A stretch of 64,000 nucleotides of DNA from Butyrivibrio sp. NC3005 (GTDB taxonomy: Bacteria; Bacillota; Clostridia; Lachnospirales; Lachnospiraceae): the NCBI RefSeq assembly GCF_000424545.1, contig NZ_AUKC01000007.1, positions 78,282 through 142,281 on the forward strand. Direction: 5' to 3'. A program made the position numbers and the translations under genes. Shown here piece by piece: positions 47,848 to 56,484 of the stretch. The first letter of the stretch is position 1; each line of letters begins with the position of its first letter. A model generated the notes under the pieces. That model did not search any database. It was not told the DNA's origin and was given only the letters and a program-made list of their open reading frames with translations.

Positions 47848-48716
47848 TGAATAGAAAGCCTAAATTTAGTACATTTCTTATTGAAATGATTATAGCAATT
47901 GTAGTAGCTCTTTATGTGTTATATCCATTTTTTATAGTTGTTCTTAGTGCATTTAAGAACTCTACATCAATAACAGAAGATCCTATTGGATTTAAAAATG
48001 CTGGTTTTTCAACATTCGTAAAAAACTTAAATGATGTTGTTAATAATACACATTTTAAATTCTGGTCTGCGTTTGGAACATCTGCAGTTATAACAGTTAT
48101 TTCATTATTCTTACTCGCATTATTTGGAGCAATGGCAGCATGGGTAATTTGTCGTAATCATACAGCATGGTCTAAAGGAATTTATTATATATTCATTGCA
48201 TCAATGATTATTCCTTTCCAGGTTGTTATGCTTCCTTTGGTATCCACATTTAGAGATACAGGTAAGTTTATAGGAATCAGTATGTTGCAGTCAGTTCCTG
48301 GTATTATTTTCGCATACTGTGGTTTTGGTGGAGCTATGACAGTATTCATCTTGAACGGTTTCATTAAAGGTATTCCATTTACACTTGAAGAGGCTGCATA
48401 TATAGATGGATGTACTCCAGAACAGACATTCTTTAAGATTGTATTTCCAATGCTTAAGCCGGTTATTATGACAGTTACTATACTTAATGGTATGTGGATT
48501 TGGAACGATTTCCTTCTTCCTAGCATGATGCTTGGATTGTCAGGAAAAGTTAAGACACTTCCTGTTGCAGTTCAGGCTTTCGTTGGTTCTTATGTAAAAG
48601 AGTGGAATATGATTCTTACAGCAGCATTTCTTGCTGTAATTCCAATGGTTATTATTTTCCTCATTGGACAGAAGCAGATTGTACAAGGTATGGTCGATGG
48701 TGCTGTAAAAGGTTAA
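47847..48716 (+). CDS. Sugar ABC transporter permease (MalG/UgpE type)
   Basis: This 289-residue permease has six membrane helices and the EAA loop EEAAYIDGCTPEQTFFKIVFP. It is the second membrane subunit of the importer. AAGGAGG lies inside the end of the preceding gene and the start and stop overlap (TAATG), so the two subunits are translationally coupled. A strong terminator follows, which marks the end of the operon. Confidence 0.92.
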   Translation: MNRKPKFSTFLIEMIIAIVVALYVLYPFFIVVLSAFKNSTSITEDPIGFKNAGFSTFVKNLNDVVNNTHFKFWSAFGTSAVITVISLFLLALFGAMAAWVICRNHTAWSKGIYYIFIASMIIPFQVVMLPLVSTFRDTGKFIGISMLQSVPGIIFAYCGFGGAMTVFILNGFIKGIPFTLEEAAYIDGCTPEQTFFKIVFPMLKPVIMTVTILNGMWIWNDFLLPSMMLGLSGKVKTLPVAVQAFVGSYVKEWNMILTAAFLAVIPMVIIFLIGQKQIVQGMVDGAVKG

Positions 48717-48738
48717 GAAATACTAATTTGTTAATACT

Positions 48739-48776
48739 AAAAGGAGTTGTGCCCTTGGGCATAACTCCTTTTTTTA
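48739..48776. terminator. Bidirectional terminator, sugar operon and rib operon
   Basis: GGAGTTGTGCCC and GGGCATAACTCC pair around a short loop with a T-run on the + strand and an A-run on the other side. It lies between two converging operons and should stop both. Confidence 0.85.
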
Positions 48777-48820
48777 AATAAATAAACCAAAGACTAACGG
48801 CTTGTAAGTGTGTAAATGAA

Positions 48821-49282
48821 TTAGATATTCTTAATAAGGTTAACCATCTCAATTGCTCCAAGCGCACATTCGTAGCCCTTGTTGCCTGCTTTGGTCCCTG
48901 CTCTTTCAATTGCCTGCTCAATAGTATCGGTCGTCAAAACTCCGAATAAAACCGGTATTCCACTTTCAAGAGAAACAGTTGCAATTCCTTTGGAAACTTC
49001 ACTACAAACGTAATCATAATGACTTGTTGAACCTCTGATGACAGCACCAAGACAGATGATAGCATCATAACGTTTGGTTTGGGCCATTTTTTTGGCGATA
49101 AGAGGAATTTCGAAAGCTCCAGGAACAAGTGCTGTATCAATATAATCTTCTTTAATTCCGTGTCTAATCAGACCATCTTTGGCACCGCTTATAAGTTTGC
49201 TTACAATAAACTCATTGAAACGAGCTGCTACAATACCGATTTTAATGTTACTGTTTACTAAATTTCCTTCAATAATTGCCAT
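48821..49282 (-). CDS. ribH: 6,7-dimethyl-8-ribityllumazine synthase
   Basis: This 153-residue enzyme condenses the pyrimidine from RibD with the butanone phosphate from RibBA to give the lumazine precursor of riboflavin. Typical pieces are VAARFNEFI near the N-terminus, VPGAFEIPL, and [17 protein letters not shown] with the catalytic histidine. The start at 49282 gives the usual short N-terminus and has GAGG seven bases upstream. It is the last gene of the rib operon. Confidence 0.95.
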   Translation of the reverse strand: MAIIEGNLVNSNIKIGIVAARFNEFIVSKLISGAKDGLIRHGIKEDYIDTALVPGAFEIPLIAKKMAQTKRYDAIICLGAVIRGSTSHYDYVCSEVSKGIATVSLESGIPVLFGVLTTDTIEQAIERAGTKAGNKGYECALGAIEMVNLIKNI

Positions 49283-49374
49283 TTTTAACCTCTTTTCCTT
49301 CATCTGATTAAAAAATGTATTTTCGATGAACTTTAACTTATTACAATAATTGTTTTTATTATTGAGAACCAAGA

Positions 49375-50586
49375 TTAATTATTATTGTTATAGTTTAGAA
49401 TGTGTCCCATTTTTCTTGCCTTTGTTTTTAAATAGAATAAATCAAAAGATGTTGCTGGCATTTGAATAGGTACACGTTCTTTGATGCTTAATCCATATGC
49501 TTTTAACTGATATACTTTGTCAGGATTATTGGTAAGAAGCCTAATAGAATGAACACCTAAATCTCTCAAAATCTGAGCCCCGATATAGTATTCTCGCTCG
49601 TCACCTGCAAAGCCAAGTGCAAGATTTGCTTCAAGGGTATCCATGCCCTGTTCCTGAAGAGTATAAGCTTTTAACTTATTAATAAGTCCAATTCCTCGAC
49701 CTTCCTGCCTCATATAAAGAAGAATTCCTCGACCTTCGTGTTCAATTTGATTCATGGCGCTTGAAAGCTGTTGTCCGCAGTCGCATCTAAGAGATCCAAA
49801 AGTATCACCGGTAAGACATTCAGAATGAACGCGTATAAGTACATTTTCTCCGTCTCCAATGTCGCCTTTTACTAGAGCAACATGGTGCTCATTGTTCAAA
49901 CGATTTACATATCCTATAGCTGTAAAATCGCCATATTTAGTAGGAAGATGGCAAGTGGCTTCTCTGTCTATAAGAATGTCATTTTCTTTTCTGTATTTAA
50001 TAAGATCAGCGATAGTTATTACGGTAAGTCCCCATTTATCAGCGTGTTCTAATAATTCTGTGGTTCTCATCATAGTTCCATCTTCACGCATTATTTCGCA
50101 GCAAAGGCCTGCTTCTTTAAGACCCGCAAGGCGGCATAAATCAACTGTTGCCTCGGTATGGCCTCTTCTTTCAAGCACCCCGTTTTTTTTGGCAAGAAGA
50201 GGAAACATATGTCCTGGTCTCCTGAAATCCTCAGGAGTTGAATTCTCATCAATTACAGCCAATGCAGTAACACTTCGTTCTTTGGCGGATATTCCAGTAG
50301 TTGTTGATACATGGTCTATGGATACAGTAAAGGCAGTTTCATGGTTGTCAGTGTTATTGGTTACCATCTGAGGAAACTGAAGTTTTTTTATGTACTTTTC
50401 GGACATAGGCATGCATATTAGTCCTTTTGCATTTGTAGCCATAAAGTTTATACTGGAAGTAGTTGCAAATTCAGCAGCACATATTAAATCACCTTCATTT
50501 TCACGATCAGGATCATCGATTACCATGATTAAGTGACCTTTTTGTAATTCGGAAATAGCTTGTTGAATAGTATTAAAAGTTTTCAT
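49375..50586 (-). CDS. ribBA: Bifunctional DHBP synthase / GTP cyclohydrolase II
   Basis: This 403-residue fusion makes two precursors of riboflavin. The N-terminal half (1-200) is 3,4-dihydroxy-2-butanone-4-phosphate synthase, with [10 protein letters not shown] and the RRPGHMFPL region. The C-terminal half is GTP cyclohydrolase II, with the zinc cysteines in [18 protein letters not shown] and the RQEGRGIGL motif. The start is ATG 50586, with GGAGG four bases upstream. Gene order and direction match ribDEAH operons of other Firmicutes. Confidence 0.96.
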   Translation of the reverse strand: MKTFNTIQQAISELQKGHLIMVIDDPDRENEGDLICAAEFATTSSINFMATNAKGLICMPMSEKYIKKLQFPQMVTNNTDNHETAFTVSIDHVSTTTGISAKERSVTALAVIDENSTPEDFRRPGHMFPLLAKKNGVLERRGHTEATVDLCRLAGLKEAGLCCEIMREDGTMMRTTELLEHADKWGLTVITIADLIKYRKENDILIDREATCHLPTKYGDFTAIGYVNRLNNEHHVALVKGDIGDGENVLIRVHSECLTGDTFGSLRCDCGQQLSSAMNQIEHEGRGILLYMRQEGRGIGLINKLKAYTLQEQGMDTLEANLALGFAGDEREYYIGAQILRDLGVHSIRLLTNNPDKVYQLKAYGLSIKERVPIQMPATSFDLFYLKTKARKMGHILNYNNNN

Positions 50587-50605
50587 ATAGCCTCCATGAT
50601 TATAT

Positions 50606-51289
50606 TTATAGGAATCCATTTGATGCTAAAAAATCCAATGAAAGACCTTTGTTATTAACTGGTTTCACGTTATCCATAGCATTAATGGTGTCATTTGGTA
50701 TGTTCATCAAATGATAAACATATTTTCCGATTATATCTGTTTCAAGATTTACTAAATCACCTCTTTTTTTGTATTTAAGGTTAGTAACTTCTCTTGTATG
50801 GGGAATAGTTGAAACCTCAAATACATTTTGACTGTAATCAACCTTTGCAACAGTTAGGCTAATTCCATCAATTGTAATAGAGCCTCTTTCTATGATGGTT
50901 TTCATAAGATCTGAAGTAGCTTTTATAGAGAACCAAACAGCGTTTTCTTCAGTTTTTATATTGGTGATAATACCAGTTCCATCTATATGTCCTGAAACAA
51001 TATGCCCACCAAAGCGTTTAGAAACAGACATAGCTCTTTCAAGATTTACAAAGGAGTTTTTGGTTACTGCAGATAAGCTGCTTTTGCGCATAGTTTGTGG
51101 CATAACATCAGCCTGAAAACAGTCTTTTGTAAAACTTGTCACAGTAAGGCAGATGCCGTTAACTGCAATTGAATCTCCAATTGCGACGTCTTCAAGAACT
51201 TTGTGCGCGCTTATAGAAATTTTTGCAGATACGGATTCATTCTTTATACATGTGATTTTTCCTAGTTCTTCAATAATACCTGTAAACAC
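50606..51289 (-). CDS. ribE: Riboflavin synthase, alpha subunit
   Basis: This 227-residue enzyme turns two lumazine molecules into riboflavin and a pyrimidine. It has two similar barrels: the first begins [10 protein letters not shown] and the second repeats the pattern from about residue 97, with GHIDGTG at the junction. The start codon is GTG 51289, with AGGAGGAA four bases upstream. The length is slightly above the usual 200-215 because of a C-terminal extension of about 20 residues with no known role. Confidence 0.95.
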   Translation of the reverse strand: MFTGIIEELGKITCIKNESVSAKISISAHKVLEDVAIGDSIAVNGICLTVTSFTKDCFQADVMPQTMRKSSLSAVTKNSFVNLERAMSVSKRFGGHIVSGHIDGTGIITNIKTEENAVWFSIKATSDLMKTIIERGSITIDGISLTVAKVDYSQNVFEVSTIPHTREVTNLKYKKRGDLVNLETDIIGKYVYHLMNIPNDTINAMDNVKPVNNKGLSLDFLASNGFL

Positions 51290-51318
51290 ATTTCCTCCTA
51301 AATAATCTAATTACAAAT

Positions 51319-52470
51319 CTATTTTTTTCGGATTGCTTCTATACATAAATCTTTGTCTATTTTAGTAATGTTTTCTAATTGAAAAGAGCATGCATCAGAT
51401 ATTAGGCAAATGCCCTTTCCCTCAACTGGAGTCTTGGCTTTGGCACCTCCAATAATAGTTGGACCTATAAAAGCAAACACTTTATTTATTAAATCTTGCT
51501 CAATAAGACTATAAGCTAGTGTTCCGCCACCTTCTATAAGGATTGAATCAATTCCCATTTGACCAAGTTTTTTCCATAGAATTCCCACGTCTATATGACC
51601 GCTTTTGAAATCAATAGGAATTTCTAATATTTCACAGAAGTTTTTTCTAAGTGCTTCAGATTTTTTTTGCATACTTTGGAGTAAATATGTATCGTATGTA
51701 TCTGAGTAAGTAGTGGCATCTATAGTAGAAAAAGGTTTGCAGGCAATTATAGTTTTGATTTCTTTTGCACTTTTAACTATATTCGAGTTTTCAGATATCC
51801 TAAGGTTTGTATCACAAATAATTCTGATTGGATTTTTGGCTCCAGCCATTCTGCAATTAAGCATAGGGTTGTCAGCGATAATAGTGCCTATACCAGCCAT
51901 AATTGCAGTATATTTTCCTCTGAGATGATGCACATATTTTCTGGCTTTGTCACCGGTTATCCATTTTGAATCACCGGAAGATGTACATATTTTTCCATCT
52001 AGAGTCATCGCGTATTTTAAGATGCCGTACGGAGTTTTATTTTTTATGAAGTGAAAAAAAACAGAATTAAGCTGGTCACATTCTTCTTTCAGGAAATGTG
52101 TTTCAACTTCAATTCCATGTTCCTCTAAAATTCGGATACCTTTTCCGTTTACAAAAGGGTTTGGATCATCGGAGCCGATTATAACTTTAGAAATTCCAGA
52201 TTCAATAATAGCATCTGTGCAAGGTGGCTGTTTTCCAAAATGACAGCAAGGCTCTAATGTCACATAGAGTGTTGAGTCTTTCAGAGAGCTAGTACTGTTT
52301 GCAATAGCAGCTCTTTCTGCATGTAAATCTCCGTATTTAGCATGGTAACCTTCTGCAATAATCTGGTTGTCTTTGACTATAACCGCACCTACCATTGGAT
52401 TAGGGGATACGAATCCTTCACCAAGTTTTGCAAGTTCAATTGCCCTTCTCATGTATTTTTTTTCAGCCAT
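51319..52470 (-). CDS. ribD: Bifunctional riboflavin deaminase/reductase
   Basis: This 383-residue protein deaminates and then reduces the pyrimidine intermediate of riboflavin synthesis. The N-terminal deaminase has the zinc motif HAE and PCCHFGKQPPC. The C-terminal reductase has the ILIEGGGTLAYS nucleotide-binding segment. The start at 52470 gives MAEKKYMRRAIELA, with AAGGGG upstream; the frame is open further back, into the terminator region of the leader. It is the first gene after the FMN riboswitch. Confidence 0.95.
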   Translation of the reverse strand: MAEKKYMRRAIELAKLGEGFVSPNPMVGAVIVKDNQIIAEGYHAKYGDLHAERAAIANSTSSLKDSTLYVTLEPCCHFGKQPPCTDAIIESGISKVIIGSDDPNPFVNGKGIRILEEHGIEVETHFLKEECDQLNSVFFHFIKNKTPYGILKYAMTLDGKICTSSGDSKWITGDKARKYVHHLRGKYTAIMAGIGTIIADNPMLNCRMAGAKNPIRIICDTNLRISENSNIVKSAKEIKTIIACKPFSTIDATTYSDTYDTYLLQSMQKKSEALRKNFCEILEIPIDFKSGHIDVGILWKKLGQMGIDSILIEGGGTLAYSLIEQDLINKVFAFIGPTIIGGAKAKTPVEGKGICLISDACSFQLENITKIDKDLCIEAIRKK

Positions 52471-52501
52471 ATTTAACCCCTTTACAATAGTTTTGGGCAA
52501 C

Positions 52502-52528
52502 AAAAAAAGCCCTGAAACAATTCAGGGC
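52502..52528 (-). terminator. FMN-riboswitch-controlled terminator
   Basis: On the - strand GCCCTGAA and TTCAGGGC form a hairpin followed by seven T residues, between the FMN riboswitch and ribD. The 5' strand of the riboswitch also contains TTCAGGGC, which could pair with the left arm of this terminator as an antiterminator. Confidence 0.9.
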
Positions 52529-52543
52529 AGTAGTTTGCGAAAA

Positions 52544-52616
52544 CAATAGCTAATAATTGTTCTAAGCTAAACATTTTTTGTGAATAAATCAATAACTTGA
52601 ACTATATTAGCTATTG
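52544..52616 (-). other. Inverted repeat in the riboswitch expression platform
   Basis: CAATAGCTAAT (52544-52554) and its exact reverse complement ATTAGCTATTG (52606-52616) lie between the FMN aptamer and the terminator. The pair can form an 11-bp stem and probably takes part in switching or brings aptamer and terminator together. Confidence 0.5.
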
Positions 52617-52623
52617 CCAAATC

Positions 52624-52766
52624 AATCTTCTTTCATCCAGACTTAAAGCGAATGCTTTACACTGTCGGTACCAGAATCTCACTGGTTCATGCCTTACGGC
52701 TCGCGGACTCCAAACAAAAAGTTTGTTACCGCCGGTCGGGATTTACACCCTGCCCTGAAGAATATT
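52624..52766 (-). promoter_or_regulatory. FMN riboswitch (RFN element) of the rib operon
   Basis: On the - strand the conserved aptamer blocks appear in order: CTTCAGGGCAGGGTG, CCCGACCGGCGGTA, GTCCGCGAGCC, GGCATGAACCAGTGAGATTC, ACCGACAGT and GTCTGGATG. FMN binding is known to favour the terminator and so shut off riboflavin synthesis. The aptamer lies about 50 bases after a good promoter. Confidence 0.97.
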
Positions 52767-52820
52767 AAATTCTTAAACGAAATTGTTTGAAATTTCAGTA
52801 AAAAATCATAATTTATGTAA

Positions 52821-52849
52821 ATAGTAAAATAAAAATTATTTTATGTCAA
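52821..52849 (-). promoter_or_regulatory. Promoter of the rib operon
   Basis: On the - strand TTGACA (52849-52844) and TACTAT (52826-52821) are 17 bases apart, just before the FMN riboswitch. Confidence 0.8.
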
Positions 52850-52896
52850 CACCTGATTTTACAATTTGATCGAAGTAAGCACAAAAATGCCTGCTA

Positions 52897-53910
52897 CTAT
52901 TTTGAAATAGTAACGATATTTGAAACCTGGTTTGTCAGATAATCCTCTTTTCCATCATTATAGAGTACATGTAGCCTTAATTTAGAATCAAGTTCTAGGA
53001 CTAGAGCTTTCTGACAAGAGTTCTGCCGGTGAACAGTAATAGTTTTTCCAAGGGTATTGCATAACTTTTCATATTCTTTTGCAAAACATAATTTATCGCC
53101 ATTTAAGAATCGTTCGTAGTAGCCTAGAAAATAATCCAAAAACAGTGCACATATTTTGTTCCTTGCATCATCAAACTTTTCCTCCCAAACGTATCCGGCA
53201 CTTTTTTGCAGTTCATCAGGAAAACCTTCTGAAGGCGGATAGAGATTTACTCCACACCCAACTACGGCATATTCAAGAAAACCAGTATCCATATCAAATG
53301 CACCTTCAGTCAGAACACCGCTTATTTTCTTTTTATCAAGAAAAAGATCATTTAACCATTTGATCCCGATTTTTTTGTTGCTTAAGTCTATTAAAGCTTT
53401 ACACATAGAAAGTGTACCGATGCAAGTAAGGAATCTGGAGTCTGTCTTGCTGAAAGGAAGTTTGCATGGCATTAACAAAAGACTCATATATAATCCTGTT
53501 CCATCTGGAGAAAAAAACTTGTGGTCTCCATGACCTCGTCCCTTGGTCTGCTTATCAGAAAGAATGACCACAATATGATTATTATTATGTTGATACTTTC
53601 CTGATAAAACATCGTCTTTTGCTATTTGGTTAGTAGATGTGACTTCATTTTTTATTTGAAATTCCAGATTGAAAGAATCTGTTTTTAAGTATGATCTAAT
53701 ATGACTTTCGTTAAGAACATCATTACAACAGCTTAGTGCGTAGCCTTTATTAGTGACAGCATCAATTTTGTAACCTGATTTTTGTAAAGTTTTAATAGCT
53801 TTCCAAATTGCAGCTCTAGATACACCAAGTTCTGAGGCAAGCTGCTCTCCAGAAAAATAAGTTCCTTTATTACTATCAAGAATGGAAAAAATTTTTTCCC
53901 TTGTAGACAT
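52897..53910 (-). CDS. birA: Biotin-protein ligase with repressor domain
   Basis: This 337-residue protein has an N-terminal winged helix (about 1-65; ELGVSRAAIWKAIKTL) and a biotin ligase domain. The ATP/biotin loop is GRGHGDHKF (where GRGRxGR is usual) and KWLNDLFLDKKKISGVL is the second signature. It attaches biotin to carboxylases and can repress biotin genes. The His/Asp in the biotinyl-AMP loop are unusual and may reflect a family variant. AGAAGGGAG precedes the ATG. Confidence 0.93.
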   Translation of the reverse strand: MSTREKIFSILDSNKGTYFSGEQLASELGVSRAAIWKAIKTLQKSGYKIDAVTNKGYALSCCNDVLNESHIRSYLKTDSFNLEFQIKNEVTSTNQIAKDDVLSGKYQHNNNHIVVILSDKQTKGRGHGDHKFFSPDGTGLYMSLLLMPCKLPFSKTDSRFLTCIGTLSMCKALIDLSNKKIGIKWLNDLFLDKKKISGVLTEGAFDMDTGFLEYAVVGCGVNLYPPSEGFPDELQKSAGYVWEEKFDDARNKICALFLDYFLGYYERFLNGDKLCFAKEYEKLCNTLGKTITVHRQNSCQKALVLELDSKLRLHVLYNDGKEDYLTNQVSNIVTISK

Positions 53911-53979
53911 CTTTACTCCCTTCTAAATACGCACTGTATCTACATAATACCATAAAAATTGTTATTTTTATATTTTTTA

Positions 53980-54008
53980 TTGAGTTATTTTCGGTAAAAG
54001 AGTAATAT
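53980..54008 (+). promoter_or_regulatory. Promoter of a small gene
   Basis: TTGAGT at 53980-53985 and TAATAT at 54003-54008 are 17 bases apart, about 40 bases before the start of the 77-codon gene. Confidence 0.6.
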
Positions 54009-54049
54009 ATATATGTTAATAAACACGATTATTTTTTGAGGAGATAGAA

Positions 54050-54283
54050 ATGAAGAGAAAATATAGCGTTTCCAAGAAAATCGAAGATGAGAAGGCAAGT
54101 GCAGCTTTGAAGGAAGTTAGTGCAGTTGAAGGTTGTATTAGCGTTGAGTTTTCAGAAGATAAAAATTTTCTTATTGTTGAAGCAAGGGATGATGCTTATA
54201 CAGACGTTATGAATCTTGCTGTAAATGTATTCGCTAGATTATGCGATGATGCAAAGCTTAGCTTTGATTCTTTTATAATGTAA
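54050..54283 (+). CDS. Small protein, possible HMA-like fold
   Basis: This 77-residue acidic protein is not firmly recognised. The predicted order of strands and helices, helix with KASAALKEVSAVEGCISVEF, then strand and helix, resembles the heavy-metal-associated (ferredoxin-like) domain. The metal-binding CxxC is absent; only C30 and a C69 remain. GAGGAGA precedes the ATG and a promoter of good spacing lies upstream, so it is likely a real gene. It stands alone between birA (opposite strand) and the ribU riboswitch. A function cannot be given. Confidence 0.6.
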   Translation: MKRKYSVSKKIEDEKASAALKEVSAVEGCISVEFSEDKNFLIVEARDDAYTDVMNLAVNVFARLCDDAKLSFDSFIM

Positions 54284-54333
54284 AAAGAATTTGTTGTTCT
54301 AGTCAGGTTAAAGCAAGTAATTAAAAATGTAAC

Positions 54334-54362
54334 TTGATTTTTACTTATTACCGATATAGAAT
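54334..54362 (+). promoter_or_regulatory. Promoter of ribU
   Basis: TTGATT at 54334-54339 and TAGAAT at 54357-54362 are 17 bases apart, about 35 bases before the FMN riboswitch. Confidence 0.65.
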
Positions 54363-54398
54363 GTAGATGTAAAAATTAAAATGAAATATTGAATAGAA

Positions 54399-54530
54399 GA
54401 TTCTTCAGGGTAGGGTGCAAATCCCAACCGGCGGTGAGAAAGAAGTCCGCGAGCCGAAAGGCATGAACCAGTGAGATTCTGGTACCGACAGTGTAAAGCC
54501 TATGCTTTAAGTCTGGATGAGAGAAGAAAA
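54399..54530 (+). promoter_or_regulatory. FMN riboswitch of ribU
   Basis: The aptamer blocks TTCTTCAGGGTAGGGTG, CCCAACCGGCGGTGA, GTCCGCGAGCC, GGCATGAACCAGTGAGATTC, ACCGACAGT and GTCTGGATGAGAGAAGAA are all present in order. The terminator at 54545 is the likely output. Confidence 0.97.
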
Positions 54531-54544
54531 TTTTTTTGTGTATT

Positions 54545-54586
54545 ACCATACCCTGAGTTTATCTACTCATGGTATGGTTTTTTTTA
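54545..54586 (+). terminator. Riboswitch-controlled terminator of ribU
   Basis: ACCATACC-C-TGAGT pairs with ACTCA-T-GGTATGGT around a TTATCT loop and runs into a long T-tract. It lies between the FMN aptamer and the ribU ribosome site. Confidence 0.92.
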
Positions 54587-54606
54587 TTACTTTTTTAGGA
54601 GGAAAA

Positions 54607-55239
54607 ATGGATAATTTTTTAAACAAAAAAATGTCAAAAACAATATCAAAGAAAAAAGTGAATGTTCGTCATATAACTGCTACAGGAATTCTTTCAGCTG
54701 TTGCATTTGTGCTGATGGTTCTGGAAATTCCAGTGTTCTTTATGCCGTTTTTTATTAAATTTGACTTTTCGGATTTTCCGGCTCTTATTGGAGCTTTCGC
54801 ACTTGGACCAATCTATGGAGTGTTGATTGAGTTTATTAAAAATCTTCTACATGTACTTATGTCAGGAAGTTTTGGGGTAGGCGAGATTTCAAACTTTCTT
54901 CTTGGAGCGGTATTTACTGGAGTAGCAGGATTTATTTATCAGCGTTCAATGACTAAGAAAGGTGCAATGATAGGAGTGGCAGCAGGCTCAATTGCTATGG
55001 CGATTATGTCATATCCTTTCAACCTTTTTATTGTATATCCTATTTATTATCAGTTTATGGATAAAGCGTTAATTCTCAAGGCTTATAACGATATTCTTCC
55101 TTTTGTTCACAGTATTGAAGCAAGCCTTTTGATTTTTAATGTTCCATTTACCCTTCTTAAGGGAATTGCTGATTCTATTTTGACATTTGTTCTTTATAAG
55201 AGTGTTTCTCCATTAATCAAGGGAAAATACAATAGATAA
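54607..55239 (+). CDS. ribU: Riboflavin ECF transporter, substrate-binding membrane subunit
   Basis: This 210-residue membrane protein has five or six helices and is the S component of an energy-coupling-factor importer for riboflavin. The basic N-terminal tail is followed by ATGILSAVAFVLMVLEIP and KFDFSDFPALIGAFALGP, which match RibU, where this region helps bind riboflavin. The FMN riboswitch upstream supports the assignment. The start is ATG 54607, with AGGAGG four bases upstream; an in-frame ATG at 54517 lies inside the riboswitch. The shared ATPase and T subunit are elsewhere. Confidence 0.95.
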   Translation: MDNFLNKKMSKTISKKKVNVRHITATGILSAVAFVLMVLEIPVFFMPFFIKFDFSDFPALIGAFALGPIYGVLIEFIKNLLHVLMSGSFGVGEISNFLLGAVFTGVAGFIYQRSMTKKGAMIGVAAGSIAMAIMSYPFNLFIVYPIYYQFMDKALILKAYNDILPFVHSIEASLLIFNVPFTLLKGIADSILTFVLYKSVSPLIKGKYNR

Positions 55240-55267
55240 TACAAGAAAGTAAGTCTAAAACTAATTG

Positions 55268-55311
55268 AAAAAAAGGTTACAAGTCATATCCTTTGACAAG
55301 TAACCTTTTTA
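55268..55311 (+). terminator. Terminator of ribU
   Basis: AAAAAGGTTAC and GTAACCTTTTT pair across an 18-to-20-base loop that can itself pair partly. The T-run ends the stem. Confidence 0.75.
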
Positions 55312-55618
55312 TTGTGTCCATAAATGTTATTGAGTGTTTAATAGACATTTATGAATGAGGCCCTTTTAGTTGTGCTTCTAAAAGGTGAGTGCCCTACTCG
55401 AGTTAGATAGGGGTTGAGGGGCTCCAAATAGAGAGGGATTCTATCTGGAAGCAATTATGAAAAGATTGTCACCGAAAACAAAAAACTTTGTGTAACCATA
55501 TCTAGTAACAAGTTGTTTATTGCTTTCGATGGTTTTATGATAAAAATATAAACTTAAACGAAGCACAAAAGAATGTGAAAATACTGTGAAGAAAAAAGAA
55601 TGGGCAGGGACTTTCAAT
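55312..55618 (+). other. Intergenic region with a series of hairpins
   Basis: Four inverted repeats lie in a row: CATAAATG/CATTTATG (55319-55353), CCTTTTAG/CTAAAAGG (55362-55385), CCCTA/TAGGG (55392-55412) and ATAGA/TCTAT (about 55428-55444). An imperfect GAGGCCC / GGGGCTC pairing can enclose the middle two, giving a possible branched RNA. It does not match a riboswitch class I know. No promoter was clear. Confidence 0.45.
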
Positions 55619-56398
55619 ATGGAAAAAACAGATGTGAAAAGGCTAAGTTTAATAGATTCCATTAGAGGAATTACTATAATCAGCATGATTTTGTACCACT
55701 TTTGTTGGGATTTGGTTTATATTTTAGGATTTAATCTGCAGTGGTTCTTCGAAAGAGAAGCTCTTATATGGGAACAATCAATATGTATGAGCTTTATTGT
55801 TATTTCTGGATTTTGCGCTGCTTTTTCCAAACACACTGTCACAAGAGGAGTAAAGATATTTATTCTTGGAATTATTATAACAATAGTTACTTCCCTTATA
55901 ATACCTGAAAATGTAATCTACTTTGGAATTTTGACATTAATAGGATCAGCTATGTTTTTTACTGGAGTTTTTAAAAAAGCACTTATCAAAATCCCATCAG
56001 TTTTGGGAGTGGTTTTATTCTTTTTGTTATTCGTTGTTACCTATAAAACAGGAATGGGTAATCTTCAATTTTTTGGCAAAAAACTAATTGAGTTACCACG
56101 ATTTTTATATAGAAACTATTTTACAACCTATTTAGGATTTAAGCATGAAGGTTTTGTTTCTTCGGACTATTTTCCAATAATACCTTGGATGTTTTTATAT
56201 TTATGTGGATTTTATATATCACGCATAGTGTTAAATGAAATTGAAAAAGGAAAAAAGTTTTGCGTACTTGAAAAAAGGATTCCGATTTTTGATATAATAG
56301 GCAGACATGCATTAATAATATATATGCTCCATCAGGTTGTATTATATCTTATTAGCTATGTTTTGATGATGTTTTTTCATTATTATGATATGATATAG
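55619..56398 (+). CDS. Membrane acetyltransferase-like protein (HGSNAT/DUF1624 family)
   Basis: This 259-residue protein has seven or eight membrane helices. It begins RLSLIDSIRGITIISMILYH, where the D-x-x-RG and the histidine are the hallmark of the heparan-alpha-glucosaminide N-acetyltransferase-like catalytic domain. Members move acetyl groups across the membrane onto sugars. The bacterial forms are mostly uncharacterised. The start is ATG 55619, with CAGGGA eight bases upstream; an in-frame GTG at 55586 has no ribosome site. It stands between ribU and the t6A genes with no obvious partner. Confidence 0.8.
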   Translation: MEKTDVKRLSLIDSIRGITIISMILYHFCWDLVYILGFNLQWFFEREALIWEQSICMSFIVISGFCAAFSKHTVTRGVKIFILGIIITIVTSLIIPENVIYFGILTLIGSAMFFTGVFKKALIKIPSVLGVVLFFLLFVVTYKTGMGNLQFFGKKLIELPRFLYRNYFTTYLGFKHEGFVSSDYFPIIPWMFLYLCGFYISRIVLNEIEKGKKFCVLEKRIPIFDIIGRHALIIYMLHQVVLYLISYVLMMFFHYYDMI

Positions 56399-56484
56399 GC
56401 GTTAAAAACGTTACTACTTACTTGCTTATAGCTTGTTTTTGTAACAATTTTCGCTTTGTTTAATTATAATAGAAAGTGTGTTAT

